A stretch of 64,000 nt of DNA from Aphanomyces cochlioides (GCA_019828595.1 JAHQRK010000016.1:806001-870000); one strand, 5' to 3'. Shown: positions 21,231 through 32,311, counted from the first letter of the stretch. Numbers and translations: made by a program. The notes: generated by a model from the sequence alone, not told the origin.

Positions 21231-21788
21231 CTACAGTTCGACTACATCGTCGTGGTTGAGAATTGCATGCAAACTGAGTTTGGAATAGCCCTTGTCCATG
21301 AGCACGACGCTCGATGGGATGACGGCAGAATATCCATCCGTTCGCATTTGGTTGGTGTGGCGTGTGCAGAAACCACCCTTGCGGGCGTGGGTCGAGCAGC
21401 CTTCAAGTTTGCAGCGCTGGCCACCGCCATGTGCGGAGCATCGTTGCTTGGTTTGCGCAAACTTTTGGCATCCTGGTTCAATGCAGAGCTTGCGAGTCGA
21501 TCCAGCGCCGTGCTTGCCGCAGTAGTCGCCAAGACGGACGTTTTCGTGGCAGCCTTCATGGATGCAAGTCTTCTTGCCGCCGTGGCGGACACACAAGCTG
21601 CGAGCGAACACTTGGTTGCGGCATCCTTCGACGAGGCAGATCGCACGTTGCTTGTGGAATTCACACTTGATCGAGTTGGCCGTCGTGGTGCGCGTGCAGC
21701 CTTTGAAGTAGCAGGTCGGGAGCGTGTCAAGCATATCTGAAGCGATGTGTAAATTGCAAGGCAAGTTCGAAAATGAGATCACACGCAT
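21231..21788 (-). CDS. WRKY19-like zinc finger protein, copy A
   Basis: 185 aa, no intron needed. Five tandem zinc-binding units of the pattern CxxxxC...CxxH occupy residues about 27-150 (CYFKGC...CEFHK; CLVEGC...CVRHGGKK; CIHEGC...CGKHG; CIEPGC...CSAHGGG; CKLEGC...CTRH). This is the WRKY19-like zinc-finger family that is abundant in oomycetes and usually annotated as 'probable WRKY transcription factor 19'. The WRKY domain itself is absent, so the name says little about function. A second Met at 21734 is an alternative start immediately before the first finger. About 75% identical over the finger array to the copy at 23586-24155. DNA, RNA or protein binding is possible (inference). Confidence 0.85.
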   Translation of the reverse strand: MRVISFSNLPCNLHIASDMLDTLPTCYFKGCTRTTTANSIKCEFHKQRAICLVEGCRNQVFARSLCVRHGGKKTCIHEGCHENVRLGDYCGKHGAGSTRKLCIEPGCQKFAQTKQRCSAHGGGQRCKLEGCSTHARKGGFCTRHTNQMRTDGYSAVIPSSVVLMDKGYSKLSLHAILNHDDVVEL

Positions 21789-23585
21789 GAGGAAGTTCAG
21801 ATTCGCCAGCTGTCTTGACGAAACGCAAGTGACTCTAGAGTCTCAACATGTTGGGAAACCTGACAGCTGCCAAAGACAAACCCGATCGCCTCTCTGAGGA
21901 GAGAAACGACCTCCAGGTCGAGCGTTCAGTACGAAGTGCACTGCATGGCGGGATGCTGGATAGACACGAGCGTGGGGGAAAGCTCCGTGGAGAGTTCCCA
22001 CATTGAATAATCGAGAGCCTCTCGAGATGGAGCGATTAACTCACGTTGTAACAACAGTAGACGGGCCAACCGAATGAATCCGAGATTCAAACTGTTTCAT
22101 GGCGCCAGCTTCAATAGACACGCGCGAAATGCACCGACATGGACACGCAAAAGGGTCCTCAAATCAGCACGAGGGATGGCACGCCGTCAGCTTGAGGCCA
22201 TTGCCGCTGCTTTTCCCAGCGCGGTGGTGGTTGGGCTCGTCGTGCGTCGATTTTGAATCTCCTCAAGGTGTATCTCATCTGAGTCGATCGAATCTTTGGT
22301 GGTCCCTCTGCGCCACAGCACAACTCCAATCTCAATCGCCACATCGCATGCGATTACAAAACAAGCGCTGGGACACACTGATGCACGACGTGCAGATTTT
22401 CGACGATACAAAAACATGGAGAGTGTTCGTGTCACAGGGAGCCAGCTGCGGTGAACCAACCACGGGGTCGAACTGCACCTTGTTGCATCGGTCAGTTCAG
22501 ACTTTACAATCCATGACTATGTGTCGACGGCGATGTGTAGCCTTGATCAGAGTATGTTGGTGCAATTTCACGCAGGACGCATCTTGACCATGTCTCGAGA
22601 GATATTCAGAATGTACCCAGTACGATGTGGAGCCGCGTCCGTCCGCGCTGGAGCAAATTGCCAAGGCACGCGTGAGTCAGCTGGTAACAATTCATCACTT
22701 GCACACGACCGACGCAATTGCGTCCTCTTGTTACCTCATGTGATACGACGCTTGAAGAGTTTGTCAAAGGCGGTCGGCTTTTTTGCAAAGAGTGGCACGA
22801 TTGCGCCCCCATAACTCACCATGCACCGTCACGAATTCAAAAGGTGAATCGACCACAATTCCTCTGGCCGCCAACGACTCGATCCATTCCTCAACCTCCT
22901 CGCTATTGTCATAATTCCTCACGGGATGCCCTACATAACCGAGCCGATGGTCGAGTCCTCGAGCTCGGTCAAGGTTTGTTTCATGCCCACCAATCATTCT
23001 GTGCACACCAGTCGTCGGATGGCGTGCAAAGTCGAACTTTGGCGTCGATCGGGAATGAATCTAGGCGAGCGTTGCTCACACTTGAGACATAAATTGGCGC
23101 AAAGGATTGTATACCGTGGATCGTTGTCGCTGGCAGCGCACACTAGCATTTGAGAATGGATTGCAAGCAACTCGACTGTGCAATTGACACACACTACATT
23201 GTCGTTGCTCCGTGCCTCGGACACGCTCGCATTCCCGTCGAATCGACATCGAGTTGGTAGTACTAGCGTCAGTCTTTCATCCTCTACAGTACAACCAACG
23301 CAATGCTCTGCGAGGGTTCCATGCAGCCGCCATCTTGAGGTGCGACCAGCTATTTTGAATTTGCACTTTGAAAAAGTATGAGTCAAAGTTGTTGGTTGAC
23401 AAGTGAACAATTGCACTCTGGCGACAAAGCGTCCGACGGATTGAGGACCATTACAACCACCCATGTGAGGTTTCTCTGCTCCACGCAACGTCATGCGCTT
23501 GCCCCTGCAGCGCTCGAAGGCGGCGGGGATAGAACCGACGCAAGATGGCATGCCAATAAATACTTCCGTGGTTAATCCGGCTAGC
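21789..23585. other. region between the two WRKY19-like genes
   Basis: About 1.8 kb. Several ORFs of 60-185 codons on both strands (for example 22994-23551 on - and 22099-22587 on +) overlap each other and match no protein I know. One or more decayed genes are possible, but nothing is firm. Confidence 0.3.
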
Positions 23586-24155
23586 CTAGGCTACGATGGA
23601 TGGGTTCAAGATGGCACCCAGGCTTAGCTTGTCGACCGAGGACAGATGTGGCGAAGGCTTGCGAATTGCAGACGCAATGAATTTTCTGCCGATGCGCAGG
23701 TGACGACTCGAGTGGCGGGTGCAGAAGCCACCCTTGCGGGCATGCGTGACGCATCCATCTAATTTGCACCGCTGGCCTCCACCATGTGCCGAGCATCTCT
23801 GTTTCGTTTGTGCAAACTTTTGGCATCCGGGTTCGATGCAGAGCTTGCGCGTAACAACTGCACCGTGTTTGCCGCAGAAATCGCCCAAGCGAACATTCTC
23901 GTGGCAGCCTTCGTGGACGCACGTCTTCTTGCCGCCGTGGCGCACGCAGCGGTTTCGTGCAAACACTTGATTCCGGCAGCCATGGACGATGCACACAGCT
24001 CGCTGTTTGTGGAATTCACACTTGACCGAGTCGGCCGTCGCGGTGCGTTGGCAGCCTTTGAAGTAGCAAGGGCGCAAGAGGAGGTCGCTCTCCATGGCAG
24101 TCAAGGATGCAGTAGACAGGAAATCGCGTAATGTTGACGTGTGTCCGCCCGACAC
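23586..24155 (-). CDS. WRKY19-like zinc finger protein, copy B
   Basis: 189 aa, single exon. It has the same five CxxxxC...CxxH units as copy A (CYFKGC...CEFHK through CKLDGC...CTRH), in the same order and spacing. N-terminus (MSGGHTSTLRDFLSTASLTAMESD) and C-terminus differ from copy A except for a shared KLSLGAILN/KLSLHAILN motif near the end, which suggests a conserved C-terminal element. A Met at 24099 is an alternative start. A tandem duplicate on the same strand, 1.8 kb from copy A. Confidence 0.85.
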   Translation of the reverse strand: MSGGHTSTLRDFLSTASLTAMESDLLLRPCYFKGCQRTATADSVKCEFHKQRAVCIVHGCRNQVFARNRCVRHGGKKTCVHEGCHENVRLGDFCGKHGAVVTRKLCIEPGCQKFAQTKQRCSAHGGGQRCKLDGCVTHARKGGFCTRHSSRHLRIGRKFIASAIRKPSPHLSSVDKLSLGAILNPSIVA

Positions 24156-26169
24156 ATTCGTGATCCATCGTGCTCGACTAAATACGCCAGGGATAATCAG
24201 ACGACACCAAAGGCAAAGTGCCTCCTCACCTTACACGACGACGTGTCCGTTTTGAATGGCGTAGTCTCCACGCATTGGAGTCAATTTCCCAATGCAGAAC
24301 GCCTTCCATCCCTTGCGAAATCTACCTTGGAGAACGCGCGTTCCTCTACGACTTCCACGTGGGCAATCCAAGCTTCAAACATGTATCGACCAATCCATTT
24401 CTCTCTCTTGGTAATGCAACGTTCTGCAGCTTGTATCTGGCTAGTGGATGCAGCGCAGCAGGAAAGACCATGCAGCCATCCATCGCATGATTGAGAAGTC
24501 CACGTATCTTTTATAAACCATCGGTGGATGGCATCGCCACATAAAAATGGAAAAAGGACCCGCACCACGACTTGCGCCATGCGTCGGACGACAGCCTGTC
24601 GAGCACACTGTGGCGTCCAACGACACCCTTTGTCACACAGATCAGCCATGAACTTTCGAGCTCGATGACAAACTTGTTGGGGAACGTATGCCTCTGGCAG
24701 AGAACTCAATTGCGATCGTGGAAGTGTCGACAGAATTTCATCTCCGACGTGTGGAGATGCGACTTTGAAATCGGTGGTTGCGAATGTCAGACCAGCCTTC
24801 GGATGTAAAGTTTGCGAAAGATGCACTGAGGTGCACTGTATTTGTCGTCAAACAGTCAAGAAAAAGTTGATGGAGTCAGAACGGCAGATATTTCTCCAAC
24901 ACAAATTCGGAGCGCCCTCACTGCGCAATTGCAGTCGAATCAAATCCACGTTTGTCACGCGGCAACATCTGAACGCCAGCCAGCGGCGGGGAATCTCCAA
25001 TTGATATCATAAAATCTATGGAGATGCAGATTCGCGCCATGGGATGGTCGTGGCGGGGATAATCTTGCGACAATGGCTGGCCTTGTGATTACAACAGAGT
25101 AGTTCCCTTGCATACGGGAGCGTTGGCAGAGGTAGAAGCTGCTCTCGTTTCAGAAGGATTTGGAGCGATCGACAATACTTGAGCAAACTCGAGACTTGGC
25201 CAGCTCGTTGTTGGCCGCAAATCGCACGAGAGGGGGCTTGATTCGAATGGTCTCATCGCTTTGGAAGGCGTCATCGTCTTCCATCGGGCTGTATAGCTAC
25301 GGCAAAGGAATCCCAGCTCCGAGTAGTGTACTGCATTCGCGTCATGAATCTATTCATGGAACTCGAGAATGTTCAGAGCAGTTTGTTTCATGGCGTTCAT
25401 CTCGAACGCTTTCGACTTATCCTTGGCTGCATATCTGTTGCCATTGTGCAGTGCATTTCTACATCACGACGACGACCCACACGAAAGACTACAAACAATG
25501 CAATCGCTGCAGATGCACCTCGGAATTACAATGCACGGTTTCAAAGCTAAATCATCGAGTGAGAGCTATCGTCACGTGCTTGCCAAGTTGGTCAATGACT
25601 GGATTCACTCGAGCGGGCTGTTCAAGACTTTATAACTCATGCACAGTTGAGTGGAAGCAGTTTATGGCACTTGTTGAGCATTGTTGTCATCACAAAGTAT
25701 GGCACGACATGGATGGACGCACAAGTTGGTTCGTCAAAGTATTTCATGGACAAGTCAGCGCTGAGAACTTTCCATCGATTCAATTGACGGGTGGCGAAAT
25801 TTCTCGGCATCCTCAGAGCATGATGCGAGCAAAGTGAGGAGAGTTCATTGCTTCCTCCGATGTGATTTTTCATCCATGTTTAGTTCACGCTGGATCGAGT
25901 CAACGTCGAAACGACAAACTTGTTTGGCTGTTGACGATTCGTGGCTGATATCGTTTGAAGTTTGGGTCCTTTTACAACCCGACGACATGTACATGCGATT
26001 TGATTGGATGCCAAGCTTGCGAGTTGACGAAACGGTCATGTTATTTACAAAATCACACCGAAGTTGTATTTCTGATGATGGAGCCAATCACTTCTTAGAT
26101 AATTAAATCAGCAAAAACATTGATTGGATAAAAATACTGTTCAGTGCTATATTTCGGAATTTTATCGTG

Positions 26170-26264
26170 ATGCAAATCACACTGGCAGTGTGATCCAGAG
26201 TGTGCTAAAACTGGCCAATCAGGTGCCAAATCACACCTGAAATCACACCAAAAATCACACCTGC
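26170..26264. repeat. irregular AATCACAC repeat cluster
   Basis: The unit AATCACAC(C) occurs four times, plus inverted GTGTGA copies, within 95 bp. Spacing is irregular, so this is not a clean microsatellite. It may bind a protein or be a degenerate repeat. Confidence 0.4.
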
Positions 26265-26999
26265 CCGACAATATCTTTTCCTGCCACGGTCAATCAAGTC
26301 GTTTATCGGCTTGTTAGATGCAGAGGTGACTCTGCTTTGACTGGACATTAATATTTAACTTAAAGCTATCTAAATAAGGTCGTGAATGAATACATAGTCC
26401 TTTGTCCTCTTGTGCTTGTGTCGATGCACTTTCAATGTGACAACATTGAAAAGCCGGGCACATGAACACCCGTCGAGTCCGGTTTATTATCGAAATATGC
26501 TTTGCACCTGAAACGTAGTCACTTCCATTGTATTATAGACTTAAATATGTCTTGTATCTAATCATAACTACTGCCCATCATTTGGATTTGGTAGATTGAG
26601 GCGAATTTGTGTTCTGTGTACAGATATCTTACGTCCAAGCACCGGTCAAAAGACAAGTAGGTCGTTGTTTTTGTCGAAAACTAAAGCGATTTCACATGCT
26701 CACGCACATCGGAGATCAAACTGAGGTTACGTCTGGTAGTTTTGCGATAATTCTATTCAATGTACGCGACTCATAGCGTCGAACAAAACAACAGTATATG
26801 TGGTGCACTTTGCAATCAATTGTTGCGATTTAAAAATAAGTATGAGAGGCTTAAACATAATAGGGAGATGTTGCAAACTCATCCCTATCTGTGTCTGTGG
26901 ATTATCCTCCAAGATTTTATCAAGTATATGGAAACTCTCAGATTTAATCGTGGATTCCATGAAATTTGACGATTTCATGGATTCCATATCTTCCCAAGT

Positions 27000-27041
27000 C
27001 ATCCGGTTAAACGCCTCTCTAAAGAGGCACTTCCGGTTATT
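27000..27041 (+). promoter_or_regulatory. paired TCCGGTTA motifs around a small palindrome
   Basis: ATCCGGTTAAA and TTCCGGTTAT flank GCCTCTCTAAAGAGGC, ending 48 bp before the Myb-like ORF at 27089. They are related to the TCCGGATA element found upstream of other genes. Confidence 0.3.
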
Positions 27042-27088
27042 TTAATATAGCGACGTTTGAATGTATCTGCTCGTCAGTCCCATTTACG

Positions 27089-27769
27089 ATGAGTTGGTGG
27101 AGCGACCAAGACGACTTGGTGCTACTCACTCAAGTGAACAACGACAGACCCTTCCTCTCCAAAACAGGCGTCATGAAAGCCTGGGATGAGGTGGCCGGCA
27201 AGCTCGCACAAGTTCCCGACTTTGGACGTACAGACCTGGACGGCAAAAAGCTGGCAATCAGGTTTGCAAATCTCCTTGCAAAACACAAAGATTTTCAAGC
27301 AACATCGAAATATCAATCGGGAATTGAAGAGGAGCTTACGCCAAAATTCGTTCTCCTCGACGAGCTCTTAGAGCTTCACGAGGATGCCCAGACTCAAAAG
27401 TCAAAGAAGCAAAAATCTCAACTAGATGAAAAGTAAAAAAAGCAAGACACAGCTCATCATATTCGAGAAAAAGCCAAACAAAGACTTGGAAGTAGATTGC
27501 GGGACAATGAGTCTACTCCAAGTGATACTGTCACTTCACAAAAACGAAACTACATTTCCGAAATCCACGAAAAGGAAATCAAACTCGACGAAGAAAAACT
27601 TGCTTTCAAAAAGCTCAAACTAGAAAAAGACTATATTGAGCGAGAAAAAGAAAGAGAGGAGCGTGCAAAAGATCGAGAAGAACGACGTCTTGATCGTGAA
27701 CTTGAGCAAAAGAGATCAATGGATATGATGCATATCATGCAGATTCTGTTAGAAAAGATTAATCGCTAA
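27089..27769 (+). pseudogene. Myb/SANT-like Harbinger accessory protein (in-frame stop)
   Basis: The first part (27089-27436) encodes a Trp-rich Myb/SANT-like DNA-binding domain (WWSDQDDLVLL, VMKAWDEVAGKL, AIRFANLLAKHKDF). The same frame then meets a TAA at 27434-27436 but stays open afterwards to 27769 and encodes a highly charged coiled coil (EIHEKEIKLDEEKLAFKK; EREKEREERAKDREERR). Either a premature stop broke a single ORF or a short intron (donor GTAAAA at 27433) removes it; the continuous frame favours a recent nonsense change. In Harbinger elements the Myb-like protein helps import and target the nuclease. Confidence 0.65.
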
Positions 27770-28265
27770 ACTTCATACAGTAATAAAATCTGAGTTGCTT
27801 ACTTATAGAGTCCCTGCCTGATGCCGTCTTTGTTTTCATTACCTCAATTTAATGACCAGATTATAGAACTTCAGAAAGTTGCCCACACAAACAAGAGAGA
27901 GACAAAACTCTAAATTAGTTAAAAAGTCCAAAAAAGTAAAGACACCATAAAGCCAAGCAAAGACATCGGAAGAGATTTCAAACAACGAGTCATTCTATGC
28001 GATGCTGCAACTCAACAATAACGCAATGATATTTGCGATATCCATGAAAAGGAAATCGAAATCGACGGAGAAAACCTTGTGATCAAAAGACTCAAATTAG
28101 GAAAGGATTCAATGAACCAGCAAAACGAAATAGAAGAGCGTGCAAAAGATGGACAAGGAGGACGTCTTCATGAATAAATTGAGCAAAAGAGATCGTTGGA
28201 TATAATGCATATCATGCAAATTCTGTTAAAGAAGTTTACTCCTTTAAATTCATACAGTAATGACA
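27500..28265. repeat. degenerate direct repeat of the coiled-coil part of the Myb-like gene
   Basis: The segment about 27500-27800 recurs at about 27960-28265 with many changes: TCCA(C/T)GAAAAGGAAATC, the (A/T)GAGCAAAAGAGATC block, ATGCATATCATGCA and CATACAGTAAT.A.ATCTGAGTT occur in both in the same order. The second copy contains stops and is non-functional. An internal tandem duplication in the transposon. Confidence 0.7.
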
Positions 28266-29360
28266 TCTGAGTTATTAAGTTGCAGATATTCCTGCAAAGA
28301 AGGAGGAGTCAAGCCAAAGTATGAGCTGATCTGGTTGCCGCGATAGTAGCAACAATCGCAATTCGTTAGAAACATTGCCAGGCTGACCACCTTGCCAACA
28401 TTTTGCAACATGATTTTTTGTTGGTCCTTGTACGTAATAAATGCCCATAATGATTTCATACGTCCAAACGACCACTCAACGGACTGGCGCACTGAGCTCA
28501 TTTCTTGATTAAATGCACGCTCAAGCGATGTCGTGTTTGGACCTTTGTAACCAGAAAACACCCAGTCTAACACGCCATAAGTTGGATCACCATAAATTAA
28601 ATATCCGCTGAAATCACTTTTGTTTTCATCCAGAAAATTGCACAACTTACTTTCTCGAAGGAGCGTCGTGTCGTGTCGGGATCCTTCCAAGGGCCCCCAA
28701 AAGTGTAGACAGAGACCGTCAGGTGCAGTGACGGCTTGAAAATTTAAACAGTGGTGTCTCTTGTGACCACTATAAACATGTCTTTGCATGTCAGGATAGA
28801 CATAGTTCGCTCGTGGCTGTGTTATTCGGCATGTAGCAATTTTGGAGCCATCTATAAAGCCGAACACGCAAGATAGTGGTGCCCCTTTGGCCTCAATGGC
28901 AGCAGCATACATGTCTAGTCGACTGACAGCGAGTCACTTGCAAAAGTAGATCACATGCTCCCATTTGTCGAATAGAATATCAACCATGTCGTTAAATATA
29001 TGGCAGATGGACTCACGAGACCTACCAAACATTGGCATCATGTCCACGTATCGCCGAGGATATAGGACATTCGGTTGAGTAAAATGCACAGAGCTTCCAA
29101 ACTACAACAACGGTCACGTGCACTGGTGACAAATACATCGGGAAGCCCAAGTTGCACAACGAGAGAGTGTAATCCAGCCAAGTCAAAGCGGAAATTTAGT
29201 TCAGCGTCCTTGTCATTCATTTTGTGGGATCAAACCTCACGTCAGGAACGAGAGGACGTTCAATGTTGATGTGGATGAATTCAAGCAGCACTTTACGACG
29301 GCGTGGAGGCATGGAGCGAGCGCGACGAAGGAGGACGGTGATGTCTAGGATGGATAGCAT
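28250..29360 (-). pseudogene. Harbinger-type DDE nuclease (frameshifts and stop)
   Basis: The catalytic half (28912-28250) is clear: CVFGFIDGSKIATC, the HHCLNFQAVTAPDGL block, GPLEGSRHDTTLL, YLIYGDPTYG and NQEMSSVRQSVEWSFGRMK match DDE_Tnp_4/PIF-Harbinger transposases. The N-terminal part lies in three frames: 29360-29220 (LLRRARSMPPRRRKV), 29220-29041 (LNFRFDLAGLHSLVVQLGLPD) and a third frame (MFGRSRESICHIFNDMV), followed by a TGA just before the catalytic half. At least two frameshifts and one stop, so it is inactive. Confidence 0.8.
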
Positions 29361-29796
29361 TTTTACTCTAAATTTAGCAAGATAATACAGACACAGACAG
29401 TGCAACAACAGCTTGGAAGAGTCCACGTCTGTGTCTGCATCTGTAAGTATTTCACAGACACAGATACAGAACTCGACTTGCAACATCTCCCTAATGTTAA
29501 TGCGTCTGTGGCCAAACTCGACTGGCCATGTTGTCAACGTGAACTCCGTCTTGTCGTGGACTCTGTGTTGTTGACACTGTGCAATGCAGAATTTTAGCCA
29601 ATCGTGTAGTGGTGTGACAGTGAGTGTGATGTTTCACCGAAACTGCCACGATGCCTGATTTCATGCTTTCAACACATTGCACGAACTCTCGGCGATAAAA
29701 TCACAGATCGTGTAGTAAGAGAAAACTACGACGTGTTATGACGCCGTCAGCAGGCTCGCCAGGAAATTCAGCATCATTTTGTCTTCTGCTGACTGG

Positions 29797-31152
29797 ATGG
29801 GCATGAAATATCCCCTTCCACCAGCACACTTTCAGTGTCCGCCGCTGGAACCTGATCAAATTGCGCAGTTCCAAGCAACTGCTCAGCATAACTGCCTTGA
29901 CCTTGTAGGTGTTTTTCAATGACCGACCGAGGGGTCTCAACTGTGGTCGTAGATTCGCCATGCGAGGCTCGTCAAAGGGCCAATTCAATGGACGCGAAAT
30001 GGCCACGCCGACAATGTCCAGATATACAAAGGCGTCGACAGGGCAGCACCTCCAGGGACAATTACATTCTGCGCAGTTACTGAAGTGCTAGCGACGACGG
30101 ATGAAGTCGCATCTCTCTTCCACACGGACACCAATCACGCCTACTTGGACTATTGTCGCATGTTTGCAAAGGATATCGTCGACTCGCAGTGTTTGTACTC
30201 CTTGACGGAGCCAACACCCGATGCGCCATATCGATCAGTTGGAGTCAAATGGGCAGCATTCGAATGTCCCGTGCTCTTGGGTCGTAGCCGTGACTTTTGC
30301 TTCCTCGAGGTAGATGTCACGATTGTCATTTGATCGACTCGAGTAGAGTCAACATGATTTTGAAATCAACGGCAAGCAAGGCTGGGTGCGGTCGCTCAAC
30401 TCCATCAATTTGACATGTTGCCCACCTCTGGAAAGCACGCACCAAATCGTGCGAGCGTGGCATCACCGCAGTGGCTACGTGGTCGTCCATGCTGATCGTC
30501 CTGGCTACATTCAAGTGCAGCACATTGTGCAAGTAGACCTGAGAGGTTATATCCCATCATGGGTGTTGGCTCTTGGAATTCGTCGTCGGTGCTATGGCCT
30601 CCAGAGCATGGAGCGATATATCCGCGAGCGTCGTTTAGCCACGAGTTCCTTTCTTCAGTATGGCGTTGGCGTCTCGTTCGACTCTTGCGGGTTGTGCTTT
30701 GTCTGCCAAAGTACTTTTGGTCCCTTTTGCCCCAAGAAGAATTGTCGAAATGTGGTCAAGTCGTGTGCAACAAATGCAGTCAAAAGTGGTCTCTCAGGGG
30801 GCAACCCCACGCTGTTCGCGTATGTACAAGCTGCTCAATTGGCCAAGTCCTACGTGAGAGGCGAGCTGCCACTAGCTACATCCCCCCACCTTCACAGGAG
30901 AACCCGTCCCCAGCACCTGCGTTTTCTCGTTCAAAGTCCGACAAAACCAACCAACGCCGCCGAGGCGGGATGCGCGATTTCTTGCAACCTCACTTGTTGA
31001 CAAATACAATGCCACACACGTCGACACGGCACTCCAATGCGTCAGTGCAACCTTGGAGGGTGTCGAAGGATGAGCAGTCTCCTAAAAAGGGAAGTCGATT
31101 CAACTTCCACACTCCGAAACGGCTCAGTACATCAACATTTGACGAGCCCTGA
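29797..31152 (+). pseudogene. START-like/FYVE-related zinc finger protein, paralogue 6, frameshifted in the finger
   Basis: Exons 29797-29904, 29953-30309 and 30347-31152. N-terminal motif YPLPPAHFQCPPL; START-like region (KGPIQWTR, IYKGVDRAAPPG, TDEVASLFHTDTNHAY, GVKWAAFECP, GWVRSLNSINLTCCP). The finger begins CFVCQSTFGPFCPKKNCR, then the frame slips near 30746: continuing needs the +1 frame, which reads KCGQVVCNKCSQKWS...CTSC and a basic tail ending TSTFDEP at 31152. The unshifted frame ends at 31000 with no homology. Compared with paralogues 2-4, one base is missing in the CGxAAATGT segment. No GT-AG intron can repair it. This is a recent frameshift or an assembly error; the flanking sequence is still well conserved. 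Confidence 0.85.
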
Positions 31153-31271
31153 GGTACATTAATCACGGCAGTCCAGTAAAGTTAAGCAAGTCGTTAACAT
31201 TAACAACGCTATGCAAGTAAACTTTTGTATTTGATCGCGTAGGAGGCGTCCCAAGTAAGCCAAGAGGGAGT

Positions 31272-32311
31272 CTACAGCGTTGCCGTCGAAATGCGCGACA
31301 TATTCTGGGCTTGGACAAAGTACCCGTTGTTCCAGAGCTCGACAAACCCATCGACGAAGAATGCGCCAGCATTTGGACCGCCGTTGCAATACCCATCGCT
31401 CTCACCGGGAGGTTTGATCCACAAAAAGTAATCGATGAGAGGATATGCCTCAGGGTGGACCGATGGGGGAGCGCCAATTCCTCGCCCCTTGGGGTTGCAC
31501 CACTGACTCGATGGATCTGGGCCTTGAAAGTTGCGAGAAATGTCCAAAACACAAGTAGCAGACAGCCCCGTCGTCTTCTTGGCCGTGGATGCAAAATTGT
31601 TGCACAGACGGACGAGCTCGTCCGTGGAGCGAAAGTTGGACGTGTTAATCGAGATGCCCTTGAGTCGCTTGCCCGATGGATCGAGCTTGGCGAGCACTTT
31701 GGCAATCTTGTCGTCATTTTGGTTTCCCAAGACCCAGTAGCCGATATCAACGTAGAGGTCTGCGCGGGGATTCTTGCCGAGGATAGAGAGTGCTTGGATG
31801 AAATTGGCTTCATAGCCAAAGTTCTCGGCGCAGGAGGAACCCCCAGCGAGCAAGCCAACGGCATCAGGCTCCACGATGTAAATGACATCGTTGTCACCAA
31901 CAGCATCGACAAGCGAGTTGAGAAAACCTGCATAGTCCTCTGGCGTCTTGTTGGCGCCGTCAGACGATTGATGGCCCTCGCAATCTTTGTTGGGCAGGCC
32001 GTACACGACGACAGTGGGGCGGTCGCCTATAAAATGGCCATCATCACACGAAAGCGCAAACAAATACTACCCGATTGGCAATGGCCAACGACCATCTTGG
32101 CTTGGTTCTTGGCGTCTTGGGAACGATCCGTGTACCAGGTCGCAATAGGTTGGCTCTCCACTGTCTCAATGGCAGTCTTAAGGTGCGGGTATTGCGTCTT
32201 GGCGACAGAGTACGAGTACGGCTTGACCGACGAGCACAATCCAGGAGCGCCACCAAAGCTAGCTGGAGCAATGGTGGCGAGCAGCAAGAGTGACAAAGCC
32301 AAGGAGACCAT
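31272..32311 (-). CDS. secreted glycoside hydrolase family 6 (cellulase/cellobiohydrolase type)
   Basis: Exons 32311-32071 and 32026-31272 encode 331 aa; the 44-bp phase-1 intron falls before GDRPTVVVYGLP. Residues 1-20 are a signal peptide (MVSLALSLLLLATIAPASFG), so the product is probably secreted. GH6 hallmarks: VVVYGLPNKDCEG, DVIYIVEPDAVG (acid-catalyst loop with Glu-Pro-Asp), ADLYVDIGYW, INTSNF, CVLDISRNFQGP (Asp loop), QWCNPKGRGIG, FLWIKPPGESDG. Cleaves beta-1,4-glucan; in oomycetes this may act on plant cellulose or on the organism's own cellulosic wall (inference). No carbohydrate-binding module. Convergent with paralogue 6, divergent from the ferlin gene. Confidence 0.95.

Larger units (their letters stand above)
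24156..27088. other. long gene-poor region
   Basis: About 2.9 kb. ORFs of 80-225 codons occur on both strands (24218-24490 +, 24281-24826 -, 25160-25837 +, 25369-25635 +) but none has a recognisable domain and they overlap in conflicting frames; decayed genes are likely. A short run of AATCACAC units is at 26170-26264. From 26300 the sequence becomes AT-rich, and an imperfect fold-back is at 26952-26985, just before the Harbinger-like element. Confidence 0.35.
27089..29360. mobile_element. decayed PIF/Harbinger-like DNA transposon
   Basis: A Myb/SANT-like gene (+) and a DDE_Tnp_4-type nuclease (-) face each other, the two-gene arrangement known for PIF/Harbinger elements. Both reading frames are damaged. 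I could not define terminal inverted repeats or the target duplication, so the true ends are probably outside these coordinates. A local inverted repeat of CTGTGTCTG units at 29427-29470 may mark the right end. Confidence 0.65.

Noticed and set aside
26170..26264. CRISPR-like array
   Set aside because: Units are short, irregularly spaced and partly inverted; the window is eukaryotic.
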